In this document: positions 1 to 9,374 of the stretch, one piece after another
How positions within the stretch are numbered: the stretch's first letter is position 1
How the letters are laid out: each line of letters opens with the position of its first letter
Source of the DNA: Physocladia obscura
Taxonomy: Eukaryota; Chytridiomycota; Chytridiomycetes; Chytridiales; Chytriomycetaceae
NCBI GenBank assembly: GCA_027596945.1
Contig: JADGJH010000312.1
Location: forward strand, 8,454 to 21,278
Direction: 5' to 3'
DNA: 12,825 nt
Program-made: the position numbers and the translations under genes
The notes under the pieces: model-generated
Database searches by the model: none
The model's input: the letters and a program-made list of their open reading frames with translations, nothing else
Told to the model about the DNA's origin: nothing

Positions 1-958
1 TAAATCTCCGGATAAAAGAAATGCCACATCCAAAACAAACTGAACCGTAAAAAAAAAAATAATAATAAAAATAACAAAAAAAAAAAAGGTAGTATTAATA
101 GCCTTGTTTCTTTCGTTTTGAAGAGCTCAAGCTGAAACTGCCGTAATATCAATAAAAACACCAACTGTCGCTAGTCCTGTGGATGTATTTATTTCCGACT
201 CAGAAATCCAATAGATTATGGTCTCTTCTTCTTCGTACAATAGGAGAGAGTCTACAGGGATGTTTTTGTGTTTGTTTTACAAATCGCTTTGCTTTGCTCT
301 TTTTCCTTCTATTTCTTTTTTTCTTTCGATTTCTTTTTCCTTTGTTTCATTCTCCTTACTCTTTTGCATTCCTTTTTTGTTTCCTTGTCAATGATTTCTT
401 TCTTTTTAATACGTTTTGATTCTGGTGGTGATGGCATTGTTCGTTTGCCGCGATAGATTCTGTTGAAAATTTGCTTTTTTGTTTTTGGATGGTAGGGCAC
501 GTTATAGAGACTAATACCAACTATTTTTTTTTTTTTTTCCATTGCAGTCATTCATATTCACCCTATAGAACACCTTTCTTCCTGTTCTCGCTTTGTTCTC
601 ATTATTGTGTGCCATGCTTCTATTGTTTGTCAGAAAACCAAAAAATAAAAAATTTGATCAAAAAAAAGAATCATGGCAACAAAATTGAAACTCATTTTTT
701 GCAAAGCAATCACTGACACAAGAGAAGAAAAAAAAAAAAAAAATACTAAGCTGTTGCGAAAGAAAACAACAAAAAAGACAAGACAAAAAAAAACAAAAAC
801 ATCCCATACATCTCCTTTTGTCTGACAAAAAATATCCGAGTATTTTTGCAAATCAATAACCTTGCTCGCTTCTCTCCTCACTCCCAGAAAAAAAAAAAGG
901 AAAAAAAAAAATTAACTTTCTATCTACATAACACACTGTTTCTGAAGTCGAGAAACAA
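1..958. other. Low-complexity A/T-rich spacer, no supportable gene
   Basis: This stretch is dominated by long A and T runs and pyrimidine-rich patches. Short reading frames exist on both strands, but they translate to runs of F, L, S and K and have no recognisable domain. The part nearest 958 must contain the 3' untranslated region of the minus-strand PP1 gene; no AATAAA is evident there. A plus-strand reading over bases 2-46 (tail of K, S, P, D, R and N residues ending in TGA at 44-46) could be the end of a neighbouring gene lying outside the window, but it is too short to call. Confidence 0.6.
282..416 (+). repeat. Polypyrimidine tract
   Basis: About 135 nt are almost entirely C and T on the plus strand (TTTCTTTC-type units) with few purines. 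Similar T-rich tracts lie just upstream of the starts of the carrier and PWP1 genes on their own strand, so this could mark a plus-strand promoter. No convincing coding sequence follows: the nearest ATG, at 431, opens only 11 codons. It may equally be simple-sequence DNA. Confidence 0.45.
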
Positions 959-2538
<1,580 letters not shown>

Positions 2539-2698
2539 TGAGATGGTTTGGTTTTTTGTGTGACTTTTTTTTCTTCCAGAATGAAAAATTTTCCAAATCT
2601 GAAAAAAAAAAGCATCAAAGCATCAAATTTGAATATTTATTTTTTTTTAATCGCTTTAAGTGTGCCCTATTCATTAAAAATTTATCAATAACATGGTG

Positions 2699-3975
2699 TC
2701 AGTTAACAGAACAGCAAACCTCATACACCACAAACGTGAGCACTGTCCCCGGAAGTACACGAATGAGCGAGGGACCAATGCCTTTGTAAAATCCTCGGAT
2801 ACCTTCCCCTCTGTAAAAACTAATAAATTCCTTTACTTCAAATTGAGAGTATGAACAAACTTAAAAATACGAGCTATTGTCTCAAATGATGTTCGGTAGT
2901 GTGCCTCTGTATTTCCGCGTTGGTTCTAAGAAGAAAAAAAAACGTAAAAAAAAATTAAAAAACACCTGCAAAAGAACTATTGAGAATACAATACCTGAAT
3001 GCGAGCCTTGGCAACTTGGTACGGATAAGTAACCACCATCGCAAATACTTTCGATGAAATCGACATAACAGCAATGTCCGTTGAACCCTAATTTAGAAAG
3101 TTTTTCAGATCAGACAATCGCAGATCAGCAGATTTTATATTATCACCAATTTCCTGCTAGCATTCCACTTTTTCATTTCTTCATATGCGACAAACTGTAC
3201 CGCACCATGACTTACGCCAACAATAGCAAATGGTAACCCTTTATACAATCCGCGAACACCTTCACCCAAATACGTGCGTCTTAACCCGTCCCATAAACTT
3301 CGATATGCGCCAGGATCACTCGCACGATCGGCACACATGCGCGTTTTTATAAGCCAAAACGGGTTTGTAAATAAACATGTTGTTGCGCCAGCTAACGCGC
3401 TTGCAACCAAATGATATGATGCAGGCAGATGTGAAGTATTATTTGTTTTCACTATTGATGAATTGCCAAAATTATCGGAGACCAGACTATTTTGCATCTG
3501 AGTCTTGATTAAATCGTACCTGTTTTAGGATAATTATGTATCCGCCAAAAAGCTGGAGAAACAAGACAAACCATAAAAAGTAGAGGCCCCATGAAAAAGT
3601 TGACCCAGCAAGGTTCGCACCAATTCCACGATACAAACCGTTTATGCCGTCAGAAGCGCGAATCAGGTTGAAAGTTTTAATGGTTCCGCGTAAGCCAAAG
3701 GCGCCGCGTTTAGTTGATTCGTCGACTATAGATAAGCAGATACAGATGGTAGAAGTATGGAGAGAAACGAGTAATAAACATACGCGTCATAAAAACTTCG
3801 TTAATCGGACATTGATTGAAAAAAACCTGCCTTGGAATCTGGTTTTAATCACGTCCAGCGGATGTAGCACAGCCGTCGACACTGCGCCCGCAACGAACCC
3901 AGCGATTCCTTGGCTAAGCGCACTTTGCATTCCGTGCTTGCTTACCGTGTTGGATTTGTCTTTCGGTGATTCCAT
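2699..3975 (-). CDS. FLX1: Mitochondrial carrier, FAD/folate transporter type (Flx1/SLC25A32-like)
   Basis: A member of the mitochondrial carrier family, expected in the inner mitochondrial membrane with six transmembrane helices. The closest subfamily by eye is SLC25A32/yeast Flx1, which moves FAD or folate into the matrix. Exons on the minus strand are 3975-3831, 3725-3572, 3519-3147, 3087-2995, 2925-2861 and 2810-2699, joining to 313 aa, the usual length. The three repeats show [10 protein letters not shown] (38-47), [10 protein letters not shown] (152-161) and [11 protein letters not shown] (245-255). The W in the second signature and the YPYQ in the third are typical of Flx1, folate, pyrimidine-nucleotide and NAD carriers. 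WGLYFLWYDLIK follows the first repeat, and GVRGLYKG and GIRGFYKG close repeats two and three. Intron 1 (3830-3726) has a GC donor; introns 2-5 (52, 59, 69, 50 nt) are GT-AG. Exact substrate is inferred; a pyrimidine nucleotide or NAD carrier is the alternative. Confidence 0.93.
3726..3830 (-). other. GC-AG intron 1 of the carrier gene
   Basis: The reading frame from [11 protein letters not shown] to [10 protein letters not shown] is kept only if splicing joins CAAG to TCGAC. This makes the intron begin GCAGGT and end TATAG, 105 nt. The joined product reads RFQVDES, which matches the LQVD motif common at this place in fungal relatives, and the spacing to GINGLYRG agrees with the human protein within one residue. 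A GT donor lies four bases further on (GGCAG/GTTTTT) but would shift the frame to an early stop. Confidence 0.8.
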
Positions 3976-4275
3976 TCTTATTGTTCCGATCTCCCAAATC
4001 TGTTTTCAGAACGGAAAGAAAAAAAAAAAAGTTTGCGTATTATAATCTGTTTCCGTCTATAAATCGCGGCTGTTCAGTTCACCTTTTTTTTGTTTAGTGC
4101 AATCGCGTGCATTACTCATTTTTCCAAAAAGTGATATTTTCTCGAATGATTAAAATTCGAGGCTCACAAACCATCTTTATGATTTTTCGCTTACCCATCA
4201 CTACTGATTTTTGTATTTCTATCAACATTTGTTCAAATAATGCAGATCTAAAATTGAAAACGCTCAATATTTTCA
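3976..4275 (-). promoter_or_regulatory. Spacer: PWP1 3' end and carrier promoter
   Basis: 300 nt separate the PWP1 stop from the carrier ATG. On the minus strand the half next to the carrier contains a T-run (about 4018-4031) that begins about 40 nt before the ATG, a TTATAAT sequence near 4040, and the short leader ending AATAAGAATGG. The other half must include the PWP1 3' untranslated region. No promoter motif is diagnostic, so this is assigned by position. Confidence 0.45.
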
Positions 4276-5965
4276 TTAATCTTCATCCATATCATTATCT
4301 GTGTCTTCTCCATCGTCTTCTTCCACTGTTGTTACCTCTTTTTTTGCTGATGATCCATCTGATTCTGCTCCTTTAACTGCACGCCGAACGCTCGGATTTC
4401 CCTCTAAATTCCAAACAACAACTTTCCCAGCACCACCTGCGACACCAACAACCAAATCGTCATCTGGACTGAAACATGCTGAATAAACTTTTCCGACTTG
4501 CAAGTCCTTACTAGCCAAACACTTGATTGCTCCCGGATCTTCAGTCGCCCAGATTTTTGTCGCTTTATCCCCTCCAGTTACAATAAGCCCATCGACGCGC
4601 GCGCTGATATCCAAAGCACTCACAGCCCCGTCATGCGCATGTATCGTAAAAACAGAGGTCTTGGTGTTTCGACCGTCAAAGCATTTTACGACACCATCCT
4701 CAGTACTCACAAAAAACCGCTCAGGGTGAATTGGGTCCCATTTCAGGGCTTCCACATCAGCTGTAAGTTTAAAAATATTGACTGCTGCAGGTGCACGCGT
4801 GTCGAAAACATGCGCTTGGTTATCGTATCCTCCAGAAAGCAGAACTTCTCCTTGCACAAGATTCCACGCCAGAGCCTGTACTTTCGCCTTATGGTTCGAA
4901 AACGAACGAATTGCTTTTTCAGGAGTTGCTGAATTTAGGTCCCATAATTTAATTGTGGTGTCTGCGCTTCCCGAGGCAAGAAGGGACGGATGCTGTCGAT
5001 TCCAGGCGAGGCACATGATTGCGTCGACGTGGTATTCGTCGTGTGGTTTTTTCGATGCTCGCTTTTTTCGTGTAGAGCCACGAGATTCGAAAGGTGCTTT
5101 TGAGCTACCAAGAATTATGGTGGGGTAAGACGCGTCAATTATGTCAAGATCCCAGATTTCAATCTATTTATTGTTATTTGTGTGTTTCTATGGATTTCAA
5201 CGATGAAAACAAACCTCTGGGTCGAAAGTGCCAACAGCCACATAATTACCCTTGCCCTGACCATTTCCAACAATATCAAAGTTTAGCCATTCCAAGCACA
5301 GAGGAAAACTGGGAAGCATAATATCGTGATGAACAAACAGATTGTCTTCGCCCCCTTCGTATAAATAAACTTCAATGTGCGAAATATCATCCTCTGTTTT
5401 CGCAGCTAGAATCAAATTATCGGTGGAAGCAACCATCATTTCTTCGAGCTCTTCAGCTTCATCTTCCGCGTCAGCAAGTGTGATGTATGGGTCTTTTGAC
5501 TCGCCATCTTGGAATGTGAGGCCCTTTACAGAAGCAAATAATGAACCTGCCGAAAAGGTTAAAACGCATGTCCGATTTTTTCAATAAAAAAAAAGCTAAA
5601 AAACCATCTTTTTCTTCGGTTAGAGAATCGTTTCCATCATCGTCATCACTTTCCTCATCGTTCTCGTTACCGTCAGGCAAAAAATCGGCATCCTCGTCGT
5701 CATCGTAATTATCGAGATCAAATTCTTTAATAAAGTCGTCTTTGGAGTTTGCAGTGCTGGTAGCTGACGCTTGTGGTTGTTTCTTTGACGATTCAGCTAT
5801 GACGGCAGCAATCTCAGCATCTGATGGGGGTTCTTCCTTAATCTCCTTGATGTGGCTGGCGATCTTCGATTGAATCGACTCGTATTCTGCATCAGTGAGT
5901 TTGAAGCGCAGTGGTTCTTCCTTCGAAGCGCCTTTGGGAACCCAAACAATTGAACTGATGGTCAT
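4276..5965 (-). CDS. PWP1: Pwp1-family WD40 ribosome-biogenesis protein
   Basis: Orthologue of yeast Pwp1 and human PWP1, a nucleolar WD40 protein needed for early 60S ribosomal subunit assembly and pre-rRNA processing. Exons on the minus strand are 5965-5605, 5546-5215 and 5163-4276, with GT-AG introns of 58 and 51 nt; the product is 526 aa (human about 500, yeast about 576). The N-terminus ISSIVWVPKGAS matches the family start. An acidic stretch spans residues about 86-119. LILAAKTEDDIS, FVHHDIMLPSFPLCLEWLNF and VAVGTFDPEIEIWDLD are diagnostic and very close to yeast Pwp1. WD repeats follow (LLASGSADTTIKLWDLNS, VLLSGGYDNQAHVFDTR, FFVSTEDGVVKCFDGR, LIVTGGDKATKIW, VVGVAGGAGKVVVWNLEG), then a basic-to-acidic tail ending DNDMDED. 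An in-frame ATG lies upstream at 6043, but the residues between are F-rich and unlike the family, so 5965 is preferred. Confidence 0.96.
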
Positions 5966-6441
5966 TGCAAAAAAATTAATAAAAAAAAACAAAAAAAAAA
6001 AAAATTGTTTCCACAAATTTGCCTTAGCAATTCTGGGATGCAACTCACAAATGGATATCCAACAAGTTTCACAGACTCGAAAAGTGCTGTCGGAACTGAT
6101 TAGGAGAAAAGTGGCAAGAAAGAAGTTGCGCGGAGGAGTGATTTGGTGAGGAATTTGGGTCTATGTTTTTCTTGTGAAAAACATATTCACATGCACACCA
6201 TGGATCTCGTGCCTCAGCACAGATTAAGAAGTTTTTAACTCCACAAGAAACCAGAAACAACAACAATGACTTAGGGCGCATTATCGTTCGATAATCACAC
6301 GTTCATCGCGCTCATTACCCTGTTGATCGCGGTTCCTCCGTTTATCACCTCCCTGTCATTGGCTCAATCGGTCGGTCATTGAAACCAAACCCCTGACCAA
6401 ATAAAACGTGAATCACTCGTGCAAACATCAAACAACAATCA
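5966..6441. promoter_or_regulatory. Spacer, possible divergent promoter
   Basis: 476 nt lie between the PWP1 start and a plus-strand ORF. Next to PWP1 is a T-rich tract on its strand (5969-6005). A CCAAT-box sequence (GAGCCAATGA on the minus strand) sits near 6356-6365, and AAATAAAA about 40 nt before the ATG at 6442 could act as a TATA-like element. CpG content is normal here. A 32-codon plus-strand frame at 6052 has no support as a gene. Promoter role is inferred from position only. Confidence 0.4.
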
Positions 6442-6822
6442 ATGGATCTTTGCAAATATTTCGCACCAAGCATGAACATCCTCACTTGGTTTAGTGAGTT
6501 AGCCCTTAATATAACCAGACTTGTCGTTAGCTATGAGGAAAAAGGTTTCCTCCAAAACTGGGGCAAACTACCTCCCAAGAATGCTCTAGGTGAAGAACTT
6601 GACCCTGAAACAAAGTGTGACGACAGGCCATGTAATATCCGTTCTATTCAAGTGCATGATATGTCAAACTATGTGATTGAGAAGTTTTGCATTGATCCTA
6701 ACGAACCCAGAGAGTTTTAATGTAGCTATATACCTACCAAAAAAGAACTGATCAGTATGATAGGTAATAATATCAATATTGAAGAGATCTATGGGTTTGA
6801 ACCAACTGAAAGTGATTCTTAA
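6442..6822 (+). CDS. Unrecognised ORF, 92 codons, in-frame extension past one stop
   Basis: An ATG at 6442 opens 92 codons to a TAA at 6718-6720. The same frame then continues for 33 sense codons (TKKELISMIGN, IYGFEPTESD) to tandem TAA stops at 6820-6825, which overlap an AATAAA (6821-6826), a possible poly(A) signal. The protein reads as a natural mix of residues with a hydrophobic start and a Cys-containing centre (ETKCDDRPCNIRSIQ), then DMSNYVIEKFCIDPNEPREF. I recognise no family. It could be a small gene, a 126-codon gene broken by one stop, or the end of a transposon gene. Its last CpG is at 6702, where the CpG-poor region begins. Confidence 0.4.
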
Positions 6823-6885
6823 TAAATAATGAAAGTTTAGTTCAACTACTTTTTATTTGCAAAATGAAGAAAGGTGGTGAAAAAG

Positions 6886-7888
6886 TCAAGTGGCATGATC
6901 TATCCTCCTAATCCTCCACCTGGTGTCTATTTGTGTCCCAATGCAGTCAATTGAAAGATTCATTGTTGCATGAAAGTTTCTCAATAATTGAGAATGGCAT
7001 ACATTGTAATCAATCACCAGGTCAACATGTCTTTCTATTTCATATGAGCACTTCAAAATTTTCAAGCCATCTTCAGGACCCTCAAATCCAACAAGGTTTG
7101 TTCACTGTGGCCAATTGCAACTTGATTGGATTCACCTGCTAAGTGAAGACAAGTGGCTTCCTCCATTGGTGCCAATCTAAAACAGTGAATTAATTCTAAA
7201 GGTGGAGTTGCTTGAACTCTCACTTTGACAAAGTGTGCTTCTGCTTCAAGTATCCAGTTTACCCATTGACACCATGTGACATCTCAGCCTGTATAAAATT
7301 GTGAATACAACTCTTTCAGTTGTATGACAAGTTCATTGAGCTTGTTTGGCAATCTTGAAAGGCAATCAATTTACTTTAGCTTCTTTGAAAAAAGTCTGAT
7401 TCTCAACACCAAGAGAGTACTTTGCAACTATCACTGTGATATTTCTTTCTGGTTGATGCCATTTCACCAAATTTGCAGAGTTGACTTCAGACATGCTTTT
7501 GTAGATCATGTTTCTTTGATCTTGATAAACCAGTCAAGATTTGCGATTGTGCTGTTGATTGGCTCCAAATCCCCTCACACAGGCTTGTTTGAAGTGATTT
7601 TGATTTCTCTTGCAATCTGAGGTTTCACCAAGTCAAAGATGTTTTACTGGAAACTTGGAATTGAAGTTCAATGAAATTCTTCATGTAAAAAACTATTGAA
7701 CAGACTGCATTATTCAAAGACAAAACAACTAATTTTTTGGCAATTTTGGCAATTGTTTCAGTTAATGTGGTAGCTGGATTGGGTGATAGTGTAAAATTTG
7801 TGTCAAAACAATATTTACCAATATTCAAGTCATTAATTTTCAAAGAATACTTAAATGCATGATGATAGTCATGGGCAGATTTGGCCAT
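6886..7888 (-). pseudogene. Frame-broken continuation of the unknown minus-strand gene
   Basis: Downstream of the spliced ORF at 8425-7869, protein-like readings continue on the minus strand but switch frame several times. From 7888 it reads SAHDYHHAFKYSLKINDLN and TETIAKIAKKLVVLSLNNA. Further pieces read FDLVKPQIAREIKI, NLVKWHQPERNITVIVAKY, DVTWCQWVNWILEAEAHF and TPPLELIHCFRLAPMEEA (to about 7065), then LKILKCSYEIERHVDLVIDY (to 6886). Many interrupting stops are TGA, as expected from CGA or TGG decay. I recognise no domain; the Trp-rich DVTWCQWVNW segment is the best search seed. The plus-strand 98-codon frame at 7324-7620 overlaps it and is probably a shadow. Confidence 0.4.
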
Positions 7889-8425
7889 TGTAAATGCATT
7901 TATACTTGCTTAAAATTGTGCATAACTTGTCAGAGACTTGGAGGAAAAGCTGGGCTCTCTTAGGAAGCTTAGATATGGGTTCTGTAGGAGACTGTATGAA
8001 AGTAATTGCCTTTGATATTTGTTGAGTTAATGACTTAAGCTGGGACTTGTTTGACATATTGTTAGGACTTGTGTGTTGGTGTTTTGGTCTATCACCAAGT
8101 GGGGTAAAATTACTATTCAAACTGCACTTTTTATTTAGTGGTGTCCCTGTAATAAATTGTAAGTTGAAAATTTTGAATCAAAACAAAGTGTGAAAATACC
8201 TGATCCTACATTTGAAACACTTTCAGAGGGGAAAACTATGTTGGAATCTGCAAAAATTTCATAGCCATCTTCAATTTCATTAGTTCTAGCAAAGCTTAAC
8301 ACAAAGGCAGGAGTTGCTGGATTTTCTGCAATTTCTGCACTTGTTGCAGAATTTCTGGCAAGAGCTCCAGTTGCAATATGGGAAGCAAATAACTCATCCA
8401 AAATCAAAAAAATCACACAAACCAT
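7869..8425 (-). CDS. Unrecognised two-exon gene, probably transposon-derived
   Basis: Exon 1 (8425-8200) and exon 2 (8146-7869) join in frame across a 53-nt GT-AG intron (GTATTTTC to TTATTACAG) to give 167 codons. The start is hydrophobic (MVCVIFLILDELFASHIATG). The middle is Ala/Ser/Pro-rich (SATSAEIAENPATPAFVLSF). The C-terminal half reads KSQLKSLTQQISKAITFIQS and LPKRAQLFLQVSDKLCTIL. The stop at 7869 looks like a frameshift, because an overlapping frame from 7888 continues. No family recognised. It is divergent from the Harbinger relic and separated from it by an A-rich tract. Intact intron plus open frame in a CpG-less sequence suggest a gene that decayed slowly or was once functional. 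Confidence 0.45.
8147..8199 (-). other. Intact GT-AG intron in the unknown gene
   Basis: The 53-nt interval begins GTATTT and ends TTACAG on the minus strand, is AT-rich, and splits a codon so that VSNVGS and TPLNKK join through a Gly. Its size matches the introns of the housekeeping genes in this window. Confidence 0.55.
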
Positions 8426-8475
8426 GGGTTATATTTTCATGAGTAATATTGACCTACACAGGTTGCAAAGTCTGA

Positions 8476-8592
8476 AGGAAAAAAAAAAAGGTTCAAAAAA
8501 CAAACAAAAAAAGAAACAAAAAACAAAAAAAAAAAAGGAGAAAAAATTGAAGAGAGAAGAAATACAAAAGACAAAGAGAGAAAAAAAGGAAT
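8476..8592 (+). repeat. A-rich/polypurine tract
   Basis: About 115 nt consist of A runs broken by single G or C and then GAGA-type purine units. It separates the divergent unknown minus-strand gene from the plus-strand Harbinger relic. It may be a decayed poly(A) or simple repeat, or a T-rich upstream tract of the minus-strand gene like those before the carrier and PWP1 starts. The 114- and 76-codon frames across it are low-complexity. Confidence 0.6.
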
Positions 8593-8620
8593 TGCAAAGA
8601 GTAGATGGACATAAAACCTT

Positions 8621-9363
8621 CAAGTGCTCCCTTTTCACATCTCAGGCATCTTAGGTGCATGAATTGCATTATTCCAGCCCAACTGCTTAATTTCTTCATT
8701 TTCAATTCAATTTCATAGCAAAATTTTTTTGCTTGCATTTTGCTCTTGAGCTGTTCAATAGTAAGAGAAACCAGTGATTTGTCTGAAACAATCACAAACA
8801 ATACTCCAAGCTTCTTTTTTGAAAGTATTTCCAGCATACAGCCTTATTCTGAGTACAGAGCAAATCCATTAAGTAAACTGTGAGGCTACTCTCACTAATC
8901 AAATATTGGTGCCATATTGTGGAATTTGGTATCATCTCAACAAATGAGGTCAAGCAAATGAAAGGCATGTTTGCTTATTTTAAAATTGCTATATTTTTTA
9001 ATTAAATTTTTAAAATTTTTTTATTGGTTTTGTTTTTCTCCTAGACCAGCTAACACCAAGGAATTGTTCAATTTCCAATTGTTAAGTCTATATGGAAATT
9101 TTTTCTGGAAATGTAGCGCGCCCTGGTTATTGGGTTATTTGTTATCTTTAACATTAAACAGTATTTGGTCCCAACAGCATACAGATACATTTCAGGATTC
9201 TGTGCTCCTCTTTGACAGTAAACAGGAGAAAGAAACTCACAATAATGAGTCAGCTGAAAATGGTACACAATCTGCAGAATTGTGGTGGGATTCATTTGCA
9301 AATGCCATCTGGTTAGACTATCAGAGGGAGTTGAGAGGAAAAAGGCTTAGCTTTGGACTGTAG
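8621..9363 (+). pseudogene. PIF/Harbinger transposase relic (DDE_Tnp_4)
   Basis: Decayed DDE transposase of the PIF/Harbinger class; the lost N-terminus should hold the helix-turn-helix. In order: MNCIIPAQL at 8659-8685 resembles the block around the first catalytic Asp (family G-[AI]-[IM]-D-G-T-H-I). FNSKRNQ at 8754-8774 resembles the YRNRKG motif. A run in one frame from 8831 contains VPYCGIWYHLN, matching the family PYRGVRYHLKE with Arg-to-Cys and Arg-to-Trp changes typical of CpG loss. It joins across 8965-9044 to RPANTKELFNF, matching the family RP-N-KELFN block. After a frameshift, AYRYISGFCAPL resembles the CALHNFI block. The end WWDSFANAIWLDYQREL matches the usual C-terminal tail. In-frame stops and frameshifts make it inactive. 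An AATAAA follows the stop by five bases. Confidence 0.75.
8965..9044 (+). other. Intron of the Harbinger relic with GC donor
   Basis: Joining GAAAG to ACCAGC (acceptor TTTTTCTCCTAG) links YHLN-K-stop-GQANE to RPANTKELFN in one frame, as in the family. The donor reads GCATGT, either a true GC-AG intron or a GTATGT donor that has mutated. Length is 80 nt. Confidence 0.55.
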
Positions 9364-9368
9364 CCAGT

Positions 9369-9374
9369 AATAAA
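9369..9374 (+). terminator. AATAAA poly(A) signal after transposase stop
   Basis: A canonical AATAAA begins six bases after the TAG that ends the Harbinger reading frame, a plausible original 3'-end signal. In such AT-rich DNA a chance match is possible. Confidence 0.4.

Noticed and set aside
183..881. Several 60-83 codon frames on both strands
   Set aside because: They translate to runs of F, L, S or K over A/T-rich simple sequence and lack domains or coherent splice partners.
3644..4045. 133-codon plus-strand frame
   Set aside because: It is antisense to carrier exons 1 and 2.
5966..6043. Upstream in-frame ATG extending PWP1 by 26 codons
   Set aside because: The extension is F-rich over a T-tract, and the family N-terminus begins at ISSIVWVP right after the ATG at 5965.
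8493..8970. Minus-strand frames reading LEILSKKKLGVLFVIVSDK and PFICLTSFVEMIPNS
   Set aside because: They are antisense to the Harbinger relic, whose motifs on the plus strand are in family order.
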